Assembly (NCBI RefSeq): GCF_030409555.1
Contig: NZ_JAUFPU010000019.1
Coordinates: 248,001-312,000 of the forward strand
Reading direction: 5' to 3'
From: Chitinimonas viridis
Lineage (GTDB): Bacteria; Pseudomonadota; Gammaproteobacteria; Burkholderiales; Chitinimonadaceae
Length of the DNA: 64,000 nucleotides
Under the pieces are notes generated by a model. It saw nothing but the letters and a program-made list of their open reading frames with translations, had not been told where the DNA came from and did no database searches. Each line of letters begins with the position of its first letter. Position 1 is the stretch's first letter. Below, piece by piece: positions 33,919 to 44,076 of this stretch. The position numbers were made by a program, and so were the translations under genes.

Positions 33919-35637
33919 CTACGCACTCGTACTCGCTATTGCGGCATCACCCCCGGCAACCTCAACCCGATTACGACCCTGATGCTTGGCTCGATACAAA
34001 GCCGCATCCGCAGCCTGGATGAGCTCCTCGGCTCGGTCGGCATGCTGGGGCGAGCTGGCGATGCCCATGGAGATGGTCACGGCAGGCAGTGGCTTACCGC
34101 CGAGTCGGATGGTTAGCAGGGAGACCTGTTCACGCAGTTCTTCGCACTTGGTCTGGGCGTTCTCTGGCGTGGTTTCCGGCATGATCAGGGTGAATTCCTC
34201 GCCACCGAAACGACAGGCAAGGTCGCTGCCACGCAAGGCCTTCTGCATGAACTGGGCAATCTGCCGCAATACCAGATCGCCGGCCTCGTGCCCGTGGGTG
34301 TCGTTAAAGCGCTTGAAGTGATCTACGTCCAGCATCACCACGCTCAGCGGGGCGCTGAGGCGATTGGCCCGTGTCAGTTCACGCTGTAGGGTCTCGTCGA
34401 GGAAGCGCCGGTTGTAGAGCCCTGTGAGCGCATCGACTATGGATTGCCGTCGCAGGTTTTCCCGCAGGTTCATATTCGTCACCGCCAGCGCCACCTGTTC
34501 GGCCAGGGCATTTGCCAGTTGGCGCAAGCCGATGGGGAAAGGCTCCTCTGCTCCGGCTGGCGCCTCAAGATAGAGGATGCCCACAGGCTCGCCCCCAGCC
34601 ATGAGCGGCAGGCAAAGATAGGCCCCTGGGGCCTCGTGCTGCAGATGCTGGCAGACCGGCGCTTTGCCGCTGTCGGCCACCTCGTGTATCTGGCCACGGC
34701 GTATTGCCCAGCATTGCTGCGGCTCGAACAACTGTGTATCGCTTGCCGGCGACAGCCAGCTGACCATGCGTTCCAGCAGGCCCCGTGAGGGGTGGTAGGC
34801 GTAAATGGCGCCGGCATGGGCTGGAAACAGCTGGTGTGCGTACTTGCCGACCACGCCGAAAAACTCCTCGCTATCGACGCAGACCTGCAGTGCACTCGAC
34901 ATGCGCGACAGTATCGCCATCTGGTAGTTGTGCTCCTCCAGATTGTCTGCTGTCAGTTGAGCGCGCTCGCTCAGCGCCTGCAGCTCATGGGCGACTGCCA
35001 GGCGCTCGCGCATGGCGCGGAATATCTGCCATAACAGGGTGGCAAACAACGCGCCGTCCAGGCTGGTGATCAGGAGGACCGCCAGGCTCACCAATCGCTC
35101 GCGGCTGCGCTGCTCCGCTGCGATGCTCGCCTGCCGCACGCTGAGTATGGCGCTCGCCTCGGCGACGGTGACGCGGATGCGGTCCATATTGAGCTTGCCC
35201 TGGGAGATATCGTGAAACTCCGGGCTGTCGCCACTGCTTTTGCGTTGTCGGCTCGCTATCATGCGCGACTGATACTCGCGCAAGGCCTTGACCAGGTTGC
35301 GCAGTTCGCGCATTCGCGGTGCCAGCGTCGCGTCGTCGGCAAACTGCCGGTCTAGCTGCGCTTGCAGTTCGCTGGAGCGCTCCGTTCCCTGGTAGTAAGG
35401 CTGCAGGTATTCCTCGCGGCCGGTCAGCAGATAACCGCGCGTGCCTGTCTCGGCGTCCTTGAGGCCCGACAGCATGACCTGCATGTCTTCCATCTGGCCG
35501 ACGATCTGTTCGCGCTGGCTGGCTGCGGCGTTGACCCAGTTGGCGGACAGCATCGGCACCAGTGCGGTGAGGGCCAGCAGCAGCAAGGCCAACACGAAGC
35601 CGGCTTGTAGCAGTCGATAATGGGTGCTTGATTCCAT
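33919..35637 (-). CDS. Membrane diguanylate cyclase (CHASE3-GAF-GGDEF)
   Basis: 572 aa. A first membrane helix at about 10-32 and a second at about 183-205 enclose a periplasmic CHASE3-type domain (KDAETGTRGYLLTGREEYLQ). A GAF domain follows (about 245-390), then a GGDEF domain with an intact active site, FGGEEFTLIMPE. The inhibitory I-site RGSD sits 5 residues before GGEEF, so product feedback is expected. It makes cyclic di-GMP and should sense an outside signal. No EAL domain. Transcribed alone. Confidence 0.93.
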   Translation of the reverse strand: MESSTHYRLLQAGFVLALLLLALTALVPMLSANWVNAAASQREQIVGQMEDMQVMLSGLKDAETGTRGYLLTGREEYLQPYYQGTERSSELQAQLDRQFADDATLAPRMRELRNLVKALREYQSRMIASRQRKSSGDSPEFHDISQGKLNMDRIRVTVAEASAILSVRQASIAAEQRSRERLVSLAVLLITSLDGALFATLLWQIFRAMRERLAVAHELQALSERAQLTADNLEEHNYQMAILSRMSSALQVCVDSEEFFGVVGKYAHQLFPAHAGAIYAYHPSRGLLERMVSWLSPASDTQLFEPQQCWAIRRGQIHEVADSGKAPVCQHLQHEAPGAYLCLPLMAGGEPVGILYLEAPAGAEEPFPIGLRQLANALAEQVALAVTNMNLRENLRRQSIVDALTGLYNRRFLDETLQRELTRANRLSAPLSVVMLDVDHFKRFNDTHGHEAGDLVLRQIAQFMQKALRGSDLACRFGGEEFTLIMPETTPENAQTKCEELREQVSLLTIRLGGKPLPAVTISMGIASSPQHADRAEELIQAADAALYRAKHQGRNRVEVAGGDAAIASTSA

Positions 35638-35770
35638 GGCGATTCGATATCCCTGACGTACACCGAAGACCTAGGAAGGCCTGGCTGGGGCGGGCGGTTG
35701 CGCTTGCTCGGCGGCAATAGACAGCGCAGCGCCCTCTCCTGCCCTTCTCGATACAGGATAGCAGCATCCG

Positions 35771-35797
35771 GCTTATCCACATCTGCTGTGGATAAGC
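35771..35797. repeat. Two perfect DnaA boxes in inverted orientation
   Basis: TTATCCACA at 35773-35781 and its reverse complement at 35787-35795 form an inverted repeat with 11-base arms and a 5-base centre. TTATCCACA is the strict-consensus DnaA box. It sits between tex and the diguanylate cyclase gene. It may be a DnaA-regulated promoter or titration site, or simply a hairpin. Confidence 0.6.
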
Positions 35798-35832
35798 CCG
35801 GCCAAAACCGCTAAAAACCTCGATGCATCAAT

Positions 35833-35862
35833 ACCCGAATCGGGTTGCGCAAAATTTGCGCA
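35833..35862. repeat. Two adjoining palindromes downstream of tex
   Basis: ACCCGA-A-TCGGGT at 35833-35845 is followed directly by TGCGCAAA-A-TTTGCGCA at 35846-35862. Both have perfect arms around a single A. The stop of tex lies 27 bases away. They could act as a terminator or as operators for the cyclase gene. Confidence 0.5.
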
Positions 35863-35888
35863 TTTACCAGCGGCACCTGCTTTGCCGT

Positions 35889-38192
35889 TTATTTCTTCAG
35901 GGCTGCAAAGGCCGCTGCCATGGCAGTGTTGCCGCTCTGCTGGGCCTTGGCTTGGCGATCGGGCCTTGGGGTTGCTGGGTTGGCGCTGCGTGTGAGGCTG
36001 CCGCCTTCGATGGGGTCGTCCAGGCGCATGGTCAGGGCGATGCGCTGGCGTTTGACGTCTACCTCCACCACTTTGACCTTTACCACATCGCCGGCCTTGA
36101 CCACGTCACGCGGGTCTTTGACAAATTTGCTGGCCAGTGCCGATACATGCACCAGGCCGTCCTGGTGCACGCCGATATCGACAAAGGCGCCAAAGGCCGC
36201 CACATTGCTGACCACGCCTTCGAGCACCATGCCAGGCAATAGGTCCTTGATGTCTTCTACCCCATCCTGAAAGGTTGCGGTTTTGAATTCGGGGCGCGGG
36301 TCGCGGCCGGGTTTGTCCAGTTCGCTGAGGATATCGCGCACGGTGGGCAAGCCGAAGCGCTCGTCGGTGAACTCGGTTGCGTTCAATTGCTTGAGCAGAC
36401 CGCTGTCGCCCAGCAGCGATTTCACTTCACGCCGGGTTTTGACGATGATTTTTTCTACTACCGGGTAGGCTTCTGGGTGGACCGCACTGGCATCCAACGG
36501 GTTGCTGCCATTCATGATGCGCAAGAAGCCGGCAGCCAGTTCGAAAGTCTTTTCGCCCAACCGAGGCACCGCCTTAAGTGCCATGCGGTCGCTGAACGCG
36601 CCGTGGGCATCGCGGTGCGCCACGATATTGCTGGCCAGGGTGGCACTAAGGCCGGAGACGCGCGCCAGCAAGGCGCTGGAGGCCGTGTTGACGTCCACGC
36701 CCACCGCGTTCACGCAGTCTTCCACCACCGCATCCAGCGTACGCGCCAGTTCGCCCTGGTTGACATCATGCTGGTACTGCCCTACCCCAATGGCCTTGGG
36801 ATCGATCTTGACCAACTCCGCCAGCGGATCTTGCAGGCGACGGGCAATGGAGACTGCGCCACGCAGGCTGACATCCAGGTCGGGGAACTCGCGGGCGGCC
36901 AATTCTGAGGCGGAATATACCGAGGCGCCGGCTTCGGATACCACTATCTTCTGCAGCTTGCGCTCCGGTAGTTGCTTGATCAGGTCGGCGGCCAGCTTGT
37001 CGGTTTCGCGGCTTGCGGTGCCGTTGCCGATGGCTATCAGCTCCACGCCATGCTGTGTCACCAGGCGGTTCAGGCGGTGCAGGCTACCATCCCAGTCGTT
37101 ACGTGGCACATGGGGGTAGATGGTATCGGTGGCGACCACCTTGCCGGTCTTGTCGGTCACTGCCACCTTTACCCCGGTACGCAAGCCAGGGTCCAGGCCC
37201 AGCGTGGCGCGTGGCCCGGCGGGGGCGGCCAGCAGCAGGTCCTTGAGATTGCTGGCGAATATCTTGATGGCCTCGGTCTCGGCACTTTCGCGTATCCGAT
37301 TGGTCAGTTCCACTTCGAGCGTCAGGAATATCTTGGCACGCCAGGCCAGGCGCACGGTATCCATCAGCCAGCGGTCGGCGGGGCGGCTGGCATCGCGGAT
37401 ATTGAAGCGTGCGGCAATGCGGGTTTCACCCGCACCTGGCTTGCCTGCCGGCAGATCGGCATCTTCGGGCAGTGCCAGCGTAAAGTTCAGCATGCCTTCG
37501 TTGCGGCCCCGCAATACCGCCAGCACCCGGTGCGACGGCGCACGGTGCAGGGGCTCGCGGTGGTCGAAATAGTCGGCGTACTTGGCGCCGGCTTCGCGCT
37601 TGCTCTCGTCTGCCAGGCTGGCAACCAGTTCGGCGCGTTGCCACAGCAGCTCACGTAGCTCGTGCAGCAGTGCGGCATCCTCGGCAAACTGCTCGATCAG
37701 GATATGGCGAGCACCATCGAGGGCGGCCTTGGTGTCGGCCACGCCCTTTTCCTCGCTGACAAAGCTTGCTGCCTCAGCTTCCGGCTGGCGGCCGGGCTCA
37801 GCCAGCAGCAGCTCGGCCAAGGGTGCCAACCCTGCTTCACGGGCGATCTGCGCGCGGGTGCGGCGCTTGGGTTTGTACGGTAGGTAGAGGTCTTCCAAGC
37901 GCTGCTTGTTGTCTGCCGCCAGTAAGGCAGTTTGCAGCTCGTCCGTCAGCTTGCCCTGCTCCTGTACCGAGGCGATCACGGCGGTGCGCCTATCTTCCAG
38001 TTCGCGCAAATAGCGCAACCGCTCATCCAGGTGGCGCAACTGGGTATCGTCCAGCCCGCCGGTGGCTTCTTTGCGATAGCGGGCAATAAACGGCACGGTG
38101 GCGCCTTCGTCCAGCAGCGCCATGGTGGCGGCAACCTGGGCTGGGCGGCAGTTGAGTTCCTGGGCAATACGGTGTTCGATGGGAGGCAGCAT
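35889..38192 (-). CDS. tex: Tex family RNA-binding transcription accessory protein
   Basis: 767 aa from [20 protein letters not shown], the standard Tex opening; a 44-residue longer frame is ignored. Domains in order: Tex N-terminal helical domain, YqgF/RuvC-like region ([20 protein letters not shown]), helix-hairpin-helix repeats ([20 protein letters not shown]), and an S1 RNA-binding domain near the end ([20 protein letters not shown]). Known members bind RNA and affect transcription and toxin expression. It follows asd after a hairpin terminator. Confidence 0.95.
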   Translation of the reverse strand: MLPPIEHRIAQELNCRPAQVAATMALLDEGATVPFIARYRKEATGGLDDTQLRHLDERLRYLRELEDRRTAVIASVQEQGKLTDELQTALLAADNKQRLEDLYLPYKPKRRTRAQIAREAGLAPLAELLLAEPGRQPEAEAASFVSEEKGVADTKAALDGARHILIEQFAEDAALLHELRELLWQRAELVASLADESKREAGAKYADYFDHREPLHRAPSHRVLAVLRGRNEGMLNFTLALPEDADLPAGKPGAGETRIAARFNIRDASRPADRWLMDTVRLAWRAKIFLTLEVELTNRIRESAETEAIKIFASNLKDLLLAAPAGPRATLGLDPGLRTGVKVAVTDKTGKVVATDTIYPHVPRNDWDGSLHRLNRLVTQHGVELIAIGNGTASRETDKLAADLIKQLPERKLQKIVVSEAGASVYSASELAAREFPDLDVSLRGAVSIARRLQDPLAELVKIDPKAIGVGQYQHDVNQGELARTLDAVVEDCVNAVGVDVNTASSALLARVSGLSATLASNIVAHRDAHGAFSDRMALKAVPRLGEKTFELAAGFLRIMNGSNPLDASAVHPEAYPVVEKIIVKTRREVKSLLGDSGLLKQLNATEFTDERFGLPTVRDILSELDKPGRDPRPEFKTATFQDGVEDIKDLLPGMVLEGVVSNVAAFGAFVDIGVHQDGLVHVSALASKFVKDPRDVVKAGDVVKVKVVEVDVKRQRIALTMRLDDPIEGGSLTRSANPATPRPDRQAKAQQSGNTAMAAAFAALKK

Positions 38193-38223
38193 GGCGTCTA
38201 GGCAGGGATACAGGAAAGACACA

Positions 38224-38245
38224 GCCCGGCTGTTTCCAGCCGGGC
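38224..38245 (-). terminator. Terminator hairpin after asd
   Basis: GCCCGGCT and AGCCGGGC form an 8-bp stem with a 6-base loop, 24 bases past the asd stop on the minus strand. A moderately T-rich stretch (TGTGTCTTTCC) follows. Confidence 0.65.
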
Positions 38246-38269
38246 CGCAAGGTTTTGATGCGTAAGGAA

Positions 38270-39379
38270 TTACTTGTCCAGCAGGATCCGCAAGGTACGG
38301 CGCAGCGGCTCGGCAGCGCCCCACAGCAGTTGGTCGCCACAGACAAAGGCACTGACATAGTCGGGGCCCATATTGAGCTTACGCACCCGGCCAACCGCGA
38401 TATCCAGCTTCCCGGTGACTGCCGTAGGCGTTAGCTCACGCACCGTGGTGGCACGGTCATTTGGCACAAACCTGACCCACTGGTTGCTGCCCTTGATCAG
38501 GTTTTCGATCTCGGCCAGCGGCAGATCGCGATTCAGCTTCAGCGTCAGTGCCAGGCTATGGCAGCGCATGGCGCCTATGCGGACGCACAGGCCATCAACT
38601 GGTATGGGCGAGCTGGTGCCCAGTATCTTGTTGACCTCGGCCAGGCCCTTCCATTCTTCCTTGGACTGACCGTTGTCCAGCTGCTTGTCTATCCAGGGGA
38701 TCAGGCTGCCGGCCAGTGGTGCGCCAAAGTGTTCGGTCGGGAAGGCATCGCTGCGCATGGTTTCGGCCACGCGCTGGTCTATCTCCAGAATGGCAGACGA
38801 GGGGTCATCCAGCAGGTGGGCGACAGAGGCATTGACCTTACCCATCTGGTTGAGCAGTTCGCGCATGTTCTGCGCGCCTGCGCCCGATGCAGCCTGGTAG
38901 GTCATGGACGACACCCAATCCACCAGGCCGGCCTTGAACAGACCGCCCAAGCCCATCAGCAGGATGGAATTGGTGCAGTTGCCGCCGATGAAATCGCGAC
39001 CGCCCCGGGCGATGGATGCCTTGATCTGGTCCAGATTGACCGGATCAAGCACGATCACGGCGTCATCTTCCATCCGCAGCGTGCTGGCCGCGTCTATCCA
39101 GAAACCATGCCAACCTGCAGCGCGCAACTGGGGATGCAGCTCGGTGGTGTAATCGCCACCCTGGCAGGTAATGATGACGTCCATGGCTTTCAACTCGGCC
39201 ACAGACTTGGCGTCCTTCAAGGGCGCCGCGCCACGCCCTACGTCCGGCCCTGCCCCACCGACATTGGAGGTGGTGAAGAACACGGGGTCGATCAGGGCGA
39301 AATCGCCCTCCTCACGCATGCGCTGCATAAGCACGGAGCCAACCATACCGCGCCAACCAACCAAACCGACTTTCAACAT
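38270..39379 (-). CDS. asd: Aspartate-semialdehyde dehydrogenase
   Basis: 369 aa, [20 protein letters not shown] with the NADP-binding GWRGMVGS loop. The catalytic Cys lies in GGNCTNS and the partner His in [10 protein letters not shown]. It converts aspartyl phosphate to the semialdehyde for lysine, diaminopimelate, threonine and methionine. The close position after leuB is the usual betaproteobacterial order. The usual downstream genes fimV and truA are missing; tex follows instead. Confidence 0.97.
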   Translation of the reverse strand: MLKVGLVGWRGMVGSVLMQRMREEGDFALIDPVFFTTSNVGGAGPDVGRGAAPLKDAKSVAELKAMDVIITCQGGDYTTELHPQLRAAGWHGFWIDAASTLRMEDDAVIVLDPVNLDQIKASIARGGRDFIGGNCTNSILLMGLGGLFKAGLVDWVSSMTYQAASGAGAQNMRELLNQMGKVNASVAHLLDDPSSAILEIDQRVAETMRSDAFPTEHFGAPLAGSLIPWIDKQLDNGQSKEEWKGLAEVNKILGTSSPIPVDGLCVRIGAMRCHSLALTLKLNRDLPLAEIENLIKGSNQWVRFVPNDRATTVRELTPTAVTGKLDIAVGRVRKLNMGPDYVSAFVCGDQLLWGAAEPLRRTLRILLDK

Positions 39380-39551
39380 GATGGTATTCCTATGATCCAG
39401 ATTGTTTGTGATGCCTCATCGCCTGGATCGGCAATACTTGGCGGCAGCGACACAACCTGCGGGTTGTTCTGCATTGCACCGCCAAAGCCTCAGAGCTGAG
39501 GAATCAGGAGTTTACCGCAAGCGCAGCCATGTTTGTGGGCTGGTGCAGTGC

Positions 39552-39591
39552 AGTGGATTCTCCTGACCTTACTGCCATAGCGGAATCCACT
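39552..39591. repeat. Inverted repeat downstream of leuB
   Basis: AGTGGATTC (39552-39560) and GAATCCACT (39583-39591) are perfect 9-base arms with a 22-base spacer, 29 bases past the leuB stop. A smaller nested stem AGCGGA/TCCGCT overlaps the right arm, so two alternative hairpins are possible. No T-run follows. Confidence 0.45.
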
Positions 39592-39619
39592 ATCCGCTTA
39601 TAGTTCTTATCGCTTCTGC

Positions 39620-40687
39620 TTATGCCAGCGCAGCCACCACCGCGTCGCCCATGCCCGAGCAGCTCACCTTTTGCGTGCCGGCTTCATAGATGTCCGCCGT
39701 ACGGTAACCCTGGCGCAGCACGGTCTGCACGGCAGTCTCGATACGCTTGGCGATGTCTTCACGCGCAAAGGTATAACGCATCATCATGGCCAGGCTCAGG
39801 ATGGTGGCGAGCGGGTTGGCGACATTCTTGCCGGCGATATCAGGGGCCGAGCCATGGCAAGGCTCATACAGGCCCTTGTTGTTGGCATCCAGCGAGGCGC
39901 TGGGCAACATGCCGATGGAACCGGTCAGCATGGAGGCTTCGTCACTGAGGATATCGCCAAAGATATTGCCGGTGACGATCACGTCAAACTGCTTGGGGTT
40001 GCGCACCAGCTGCATGGCAGCGTTGTCGACATACATATGGCTGAGTTCGACATCCGGATATTGCTTGGCCACGTCGATGATGATTTCCTTCCAGAATTCG
40101 GTGCATTCCAGCACATTGGCCTTATCCACCGAGCAGAGTTTCTTGTTGCGTTTCTGGGCAATCTCGAACGCCACCTTGGCGATGCGGCGTATCTCCGATT
40201 CGCTGTAGCGCATGGTATTGAAACCTTCGCGCTCGCCCGCATCGTTCACATGGATGCCGCGTGGCTGGCCAAAGTAGATATCCCCGGTCAGCTCGCGCAC
40301 GATCATGATATCCAGCCCTGCCACCACTTCTGGCTTGAGGGTGGATGCGCCTGCCAGTTCTGGGTACAGCATGGCGGGGCGCAGGTTGCCAAACAGGCCC
40401 AGATCCTTGCGGATGGCCAGCAAGCCACGCTCCGGGCGCTTATCGCGCGGCAAGGTGTCGTACTGCGGGCCGCCCACGGCACCCAGCAGAATCGCATCGG
40501 CAGTGCGGACGACATCACGCGTCGCTTCCGGGTAGGGCTCGCCATACTGGTCGTAGGCAGCGCCGCCCAACGGTACGGTCACCGTCTCCACAGCCAGGCC
40601 GTCGGCCTTGAGTTTTTCCAGCACACGTACTGCCTGCGCAACGATTTCGGGGCCGATGCCGTCACCGGGGAGTATGGCGATTTTCAT
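39620..40687 (-). CDS. leuB: 3-isopropylmalate dehydrogenase
   Basis: 355 aa from [20 protein letters not shown]; a 15-residue in-frame extension is not used. The isocitrate/isopropylmalate dehydrogenase signatures are present: [39 protein letters not shown] and the NAD-binding [14 protein letters not shown]. It carries out the third step of leucine synthesis. Two small membrane-associated genes lie between it and leuD. Confidence 0.97.
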   Translation of the reverse strand: MKIAILPGDGIGPEIVAQAVRVLEKLKADGLAVETVTVPLGGAAYDQYGEPYPEATRDVVRTADAILLGAVGGPQYDTLPRDKRPERGLLAIRKDLGLFGNLRPAMLYPELAGASTLKPEVVAGLDIMIVRELTGDIYFGQPRGIHVNDAGEREGFNTMRYSESEIRRIAKVAFEIAQKRNKKLCSVDKANVLECTEFWKEIIIDVAKQYPDVELSHMYVDNAAMQLVRNPKQFDVIVTGNIFGDILSDEASMLTGSIGMLPSASLDANNKGLYEPCHGSAPDIAGKNVANPLATILSLAMMMRYTFAREDIAKRIETAVQTVLRQGYRTADIYEAGTQKVSCSGMGDAVVAALA

Positions 40688-40813
40688 GGGTTCAACTTTC
40701 GTAGCAGATGGATGGTCCAGGCCGTGATTCAAGCGCTGGCAAAGCTCGGTTTTTCAGTTAGGGGGCAACGACAGCCGATTGCGGGCATCGGTTCGCCGAG
40801 CGCCCGCCATCGC

Positions 40814-41305
40814 TCATGGCTGTTGTGCTGCCAGTGCGCCATCTTGCGTCAGGTAACCCTGCGCAACGCGGTAGCAATCTTCGATATGGTTATTCCCCAG
40901 GCGGGCGACCACCCGGTAGCTGATGGTGGCTGCCACCGCCTGGCCTGCCAGGGGTACAAAGCGCACTAGCGTCTTGCCCAGCAATTTGGTGCCCACCTTG
41001 GCCAGCAGCAGCTTGGCCAACTGCTTGGTCACCAGCTTGCCTATCAGCTCACTGCCCAGGCGGCCGGCGGCCAGCATCACATACTTGCGGGTTGCAGGGT
41101 CCAGCTGCCCTATCTGGGTGTGCGACAGGCCAAAACGCGCGCTGATATTCTCCAGTAGCTCGGAGAACACCATGACGTCCGCCACCATATCCATGCCTGG
41201 CACGGGAATGACGGCCGCACCGGCAGAGAGTCGCGCCCGGCTACGAACCAGTGCGTGGCAATCCGCCCGTATCTGGTCCAGCTGTGTCTGATTGACTGGC
41301 AGCAT
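40814..41305 (-). CDS. Hypothetical membrane-associated protein (YcjF/DUF697-like)
   Basis: 163 aa. The N-terminal half has IPVPGMDMVADVMVFSELLE, and the C-terminal half is a Leu/Lys/Gly-rich helix pair (LAKLLLAKVGTKLLGKTLVR, then LAGQAVAATISYRVVARLG). This looks like DUF697 (YcjF-like) proteins, but the match is by eye only. It lies 15 bases after the 104-aa gene within the leu cluster and is probably co-transcribed. Confidence 0.6.
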   Translation of the reverse strand: MLPVNQTQLDQIRADCHALVRSRARLSAGAAVIPVPGMDMVADVMVFSELLENISARFGLSHTQIGQLDPATRKYVMLAAGRLGSELIGKLVTKQLAKLLLAKVGTKLLGKTLVRFVPLAGQAVAATISYRVVARLGNNHIEDCYRVAQGYLTQDGALAAQQP

Positions 41306-41320
41306 CGTTATCCTCCTGTA

Positions 41321-41635
41321 CTACGGCTTGGGCTCGCTGGTCAGGCGATCTACCAGCAATTTTTCGCAACACTTGAATCCTATCCAGCAAGCCAGTGCCA
41401 GATAGGAAAGCGCTATCAACTCCAGCAACTGCTGCAATGCGCCATCGCCTACCACTTGCCAGCCGTGCTCCCAGAACAACTCCAGGTTGGCACGCAGCAG
41501 GATGACCAGATTGAGCGAACTGGCGCCGAAGCCCAGAAAGCATAGCCCCATCAGCACAAAGGTCAGCCCGCCATGCCGCTGCAACCGGCCCAGTAAACCG
41601 GCTCGCAAGCGACCAAAGGCTGAACCCAGGGGCAT
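41321..41635 (-). CDS. Small two-helix membrane protein in the leu cluster
   Basis: 104 aa with two hydrophobic segments (about 23-46 and 70-88) and a basic N-terminus (RLRAGLLGRLQRHG). It starts 8 bases after the leuD stop, so it is in the same transcript. No family recognised. A link to leucine metabolism is not implied by the sequence. Confidence 0.6.
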   Translation of the reverse strand: MPLGSAFGRLRAGLLGRLQRHGGLTFVLMGLCFLGFGASSLNLVILLRANLELFWEHGWQVVGDGALQQLLELIALSYLALACWIGFKCCEKLLVDRLTSEPKP

Positions 41636-41643
41636 ACCCGGTC

Positions 41644-42282
41644 TCAGGAGAACAGCCAGGGCTGCTCTACGCGGCGTTGGGCTTCAAATGCCTTGATCTT
41701 GTCGGCGTGATTCAGGGTCAGGCCGATTTCATCCAGGCCATTCAGCAGGCAATGCTTGCGGTGGGCGGTAACATCGAAGCCGAAGGATGCGCCCGATGGC
41801 GTGGTCACGGTTTGGGCAGCCAGATCGACAGTGAGGCGGTAGCCTTCGCTGGCAGCCGTCTCTTGGAACAACTGATCCACCACCTCAGCCGGCAGCACGA
41901 TGGGTAGCAGGCCATTCTTGTAGCAGTTGTTGAAGAAGATATCGGCAAACGAAGGGGCGATCACAACCCGAAAGCCGTGGTCGTCCAGCGCCCAGGGGGC
42001 ATGTTCGCGCGAGCTGCCGCAACCGAAGTTCTCGCGGGCCAGCAGCACCTGGGCACCCTGATAGCGCGGAAAGTTGAGCACGAAGTCCGGGTTCACTGTC
42101 CGCTTGCTGTTGTCCATACCCGGTTCACCATGGTCCAGGTAGCGCCATTCATCAAACAGGTTAGGGCCAAAGCCCGAGCGTTTGATGGATTTGAGGAACT
42201 GCTTGGGAATGATGGCGTCGGTATCGACGTTGGCCCTATCCAGTGGGCAGACCAGACCTTGCAGTGTGGTAAAAGCTTGCAT
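41644..42282 (-). CDS. leuD: 3-isopropylmalate dehydratase small subunit
   Basis: 212 aa with the LeuD signature [20 protein letters not shown] and an early [15 protein letters not shown] segment. It pairs with LeuC to isomerise 2-isopropylmalate. Between leuC and leuD lies an entericidin-like gene, an arrangement seen in other betaproteobacteria. Confidence 0.97.
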   Translation of the reverse strand: MQAFTTLQGLVCPLDRANVDTDAIIPKQFLKSIKRSGFGPNLFDEWRYLDHGEPGMDNSKRTVNPDFVLNFPRYQGAQVLLARENFGCGSSREHAPWALDDHGFRVVIAPSFADIFFNNCYKNGLLPIVLPAEVVDQLFQETAASEGYRLTVDLAAQTVTTPSGASFGFDVTAHRKHCLLNGLDEIGLTLNHADKIKAFEAQRRVEQPWLFS

Positions 42283-42326
42283 GTTCTCTCTCGGTGACGA
42301 AAGCCCTTGCGGGCCAGGCAGCGGCC

Positions 42327-42455
42327 TTAGTTGGCAGCCCTCTCGATGGCTTCGCCACCCTTCTTGATATCTTTACCCAACCCCTGCATGGTATTGCAGG
42401 CTGTCAGTTGCATCGCAGCGATCAGGGCCAGGGCAAAGAAAGCAAATCGTTTCAT
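42327..42455 (-). CDS. ecnB: Entericidin-like small lipoprotein
   Basis: 42 aa read from the bases: [20 protein letters not shown], then a short tail [20 protein letters not shown] and AN. The lipobox LTAC and the tail [14 protein letters not shown] are diagnostic of the entericidin A/B family. GGAGA lies 8 bases before the ATG. Entericidins are tiny membrane lipoproteins linked to cell lysis in stationary phase; the role of betaproteobacterial members in the leu operon is unknown. The A or B assignment is not certain. Confidence 0.88.
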   Translation of the reverse strand: MKRFAFFALALIAAMQLTACNTMQGLGKDIKKGGEAIERAAN

Positions 42456-42497
42456 GGTCTGTTCTCCGGGTTTGCTATGGTGTTTCGTCCGCCACGA

Positions 42498-43904
42498 TCA
42501 GGCAAAAGTTCTGACGTCGACAAAATGACCCGCAATTGCCGCGGCGGCCGCCATTTCGGGGCTGACCAGATGCGTGCGCCCACCCTGCCCCTGCCTACCC
42601 TCGAAATTGCGGTTGGAGGTCGAAGCGCAGCGCTCACCAGGCTCCAGCCTGTCGGCATTCATGGCCAGGCACATCGAGCAACCGGGTTCACGCCATTCAA
42701 AGCCCGCCTCGACAAAGACTTTATCCAAGCCCTCGGCCTCGGCCTGCGCCTTGACCAGACCCGAGCCCGGCACGACCAGCACGGCTTTCACATTGGCGGC
42801 CTTCTTGTGGCCGCGCGCAACGGCTGCGGCGGCTCGCAAGTCCTCGATCCGGCTATTGGTGCAGGAGCCGATGAACACCTTGTCAACCGGGATCTCGCTG
42901 ATGGGCGTATTGGCCTGCAAGCCCATATAAGCCAGCGCACGCTCCATGCCGCTCTTGCGGGTGGGATCAGTCTCATTGGCGGGGTCGGGTACCCGGTCTG
43001 CCACCGTCACCACCATCTCGGGCGATGTACCCCAGGTAACTTGCGGTGCAATGCTGCCCGCATCCAGTTCGACCAAAGCATCGAAACTGGCGCCCTCGTC
43101 CGACACCAGCGTACGCCAGTGCGCTACAGCCTGATCCCACACCTCACCCTTGGGCGAGAACGGACGGCCCTGCAGATAGTCGATGGTGATCTGGTCCACG
43201 GCCACCATGCCAGCCCTGGCGCCGGCTTCAATGGCCATATTGCAGAGCGTCATGCGGCCTTCCATGCTCAGGGCACGGATGGCAGCGCCGCCGAATTCGA
43301 TGGCGTAGCCTGTGCCGCCGGCCGTGCCGATACGGCCTATCACCGCCAGGGCAATATCCTTGGCGGTGACGCCACGGCCCAGCTGGCCGTCCACGCGCAC
43401 CAGCATGGCCTTGGATTTCTTGGCGGTCAGCGTCTGGGTTGCCATGACATGCTCGACCTCGGATGTGCCGATGCCGTGTGCCAGGCAGGCGAATGCGCCA
43501 TGGGTGGAAGTGTGCGAGTCGCCGCAAACCACGGTCATGCCCGGTAGCGTGGCACCATTCTCCGGCCCCACCACATGCACGATGCCCTGGCGTTGATCCT
43601 TGAACGGAAAATAAGCCAGCGCGCCGACCTCCCGGATATTGGCGTCCAGCGTCTCAACCTGCTGGCGCGAGATGGGATCCTTGATGCCCTCGTCCCAGTG
43701 ATCGGTCGGCGTGTTGTGATCCGCTGTGGCGACGATGGACGAGATACGCCATGGTTTACGGCCAGCCAACTTGAGGCCTTCAAATGCCTGGGGGCTGGTG
43801 ACTTCGTGGACTAGGTGGCGATCAATGTAGAGCAGCACGGTGCCGTCGGCTTCCTCGTGCACTACATGGCTATGCCAGAGCTTGTCGTATAGGGTTTGCG
43901 CCAT
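42498..43904 (-). CDS. leuC: 3-isopropylmalate dehydratase large subunit
   Basis: 468 aa. The aconitase-family Fe-S cysteines are in [14 protein letters not shown] and [13 protein letters not shown]. Other signatures: [14 protein letters not shown] and [16 protein letters not shown]. First gene of the leu cluster; it starts 172 bases after the pgsA stop. Confidence 0.98.
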   Translation of the reverse strand: MAQTLYDKLWHSHVVHEEADGTVLLYIDRHLVHEVTSPQAFEGLKLAGRKPWRISSIVATADHNTPTDHWDEGIKDPISRQQVETLDANIREVGALAYFPFKDQRQGIVHVVGPENGATLPGMTVVCGDSHTSTHGAFACLAHGIGTSEVEHVMATQTLTAKKSKAMLVRVDGQLGRGVTAKDIALAVIGRIGTAGGTGYAIEFGGAAIRALSMEGRMTLCNMAIEAGARAGMVAVDQITIDYLQGRPFSPKGEVWDQAVAHWRTLVSDEGASFDALVELDAGSIAPQVTWGTSPEMVVTVADRVPDPANETDPTRKSGMERALAYMGLQANTPISEIPVDKVFIGSCTNSRIEDLRAAAAVARGHKKAANVKAVLVVPGSGLVKAQAEAEGLDKVFVEAGFEWREPGCSMCLAMNADRLEPGERCASTSNRNFEGRQGQGGRTHLVSPEMAAAAAIAGHFVDVRTFA

Positions 43905-43940
43905 AGTCTTTACAACCGGGTTGCGTCGGGGGATGTCGAA

Positions 43941-43968
43941 CTTATCACGCAGCGGCGCGCACCGGCAA
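43941..43968 (-). promoter_or_regulatory. Possible leuC promoter
   Basis: On the minus strand TTGCCG (43963-43968) and GATAAG (43941-43946) are spaced by 16 bases and end about 37 bases before the leuC ATG. Both hexamers are only partial matches to consensus. No leucine-rich leader peptide was seen in the 172-base gap. Confidence 0.3.
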
Positions 43969-44076
43969 CCGGGGGCGGGGAATATGCAAATGACGAAGCA
44001 GGCCGGTCATCCAGGCGTCAAACCCGTCAGGTGGAGCAAAAACTCCATTTGATGCGGTATTGGCGAGGCTTGGCTC

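Noticed and set aside
35771-35797. Replication origin at the DnaA boxes
   Set aside because: Only two boxes, no AT-rich unwinding region and no dnaA or dnaN nearby.
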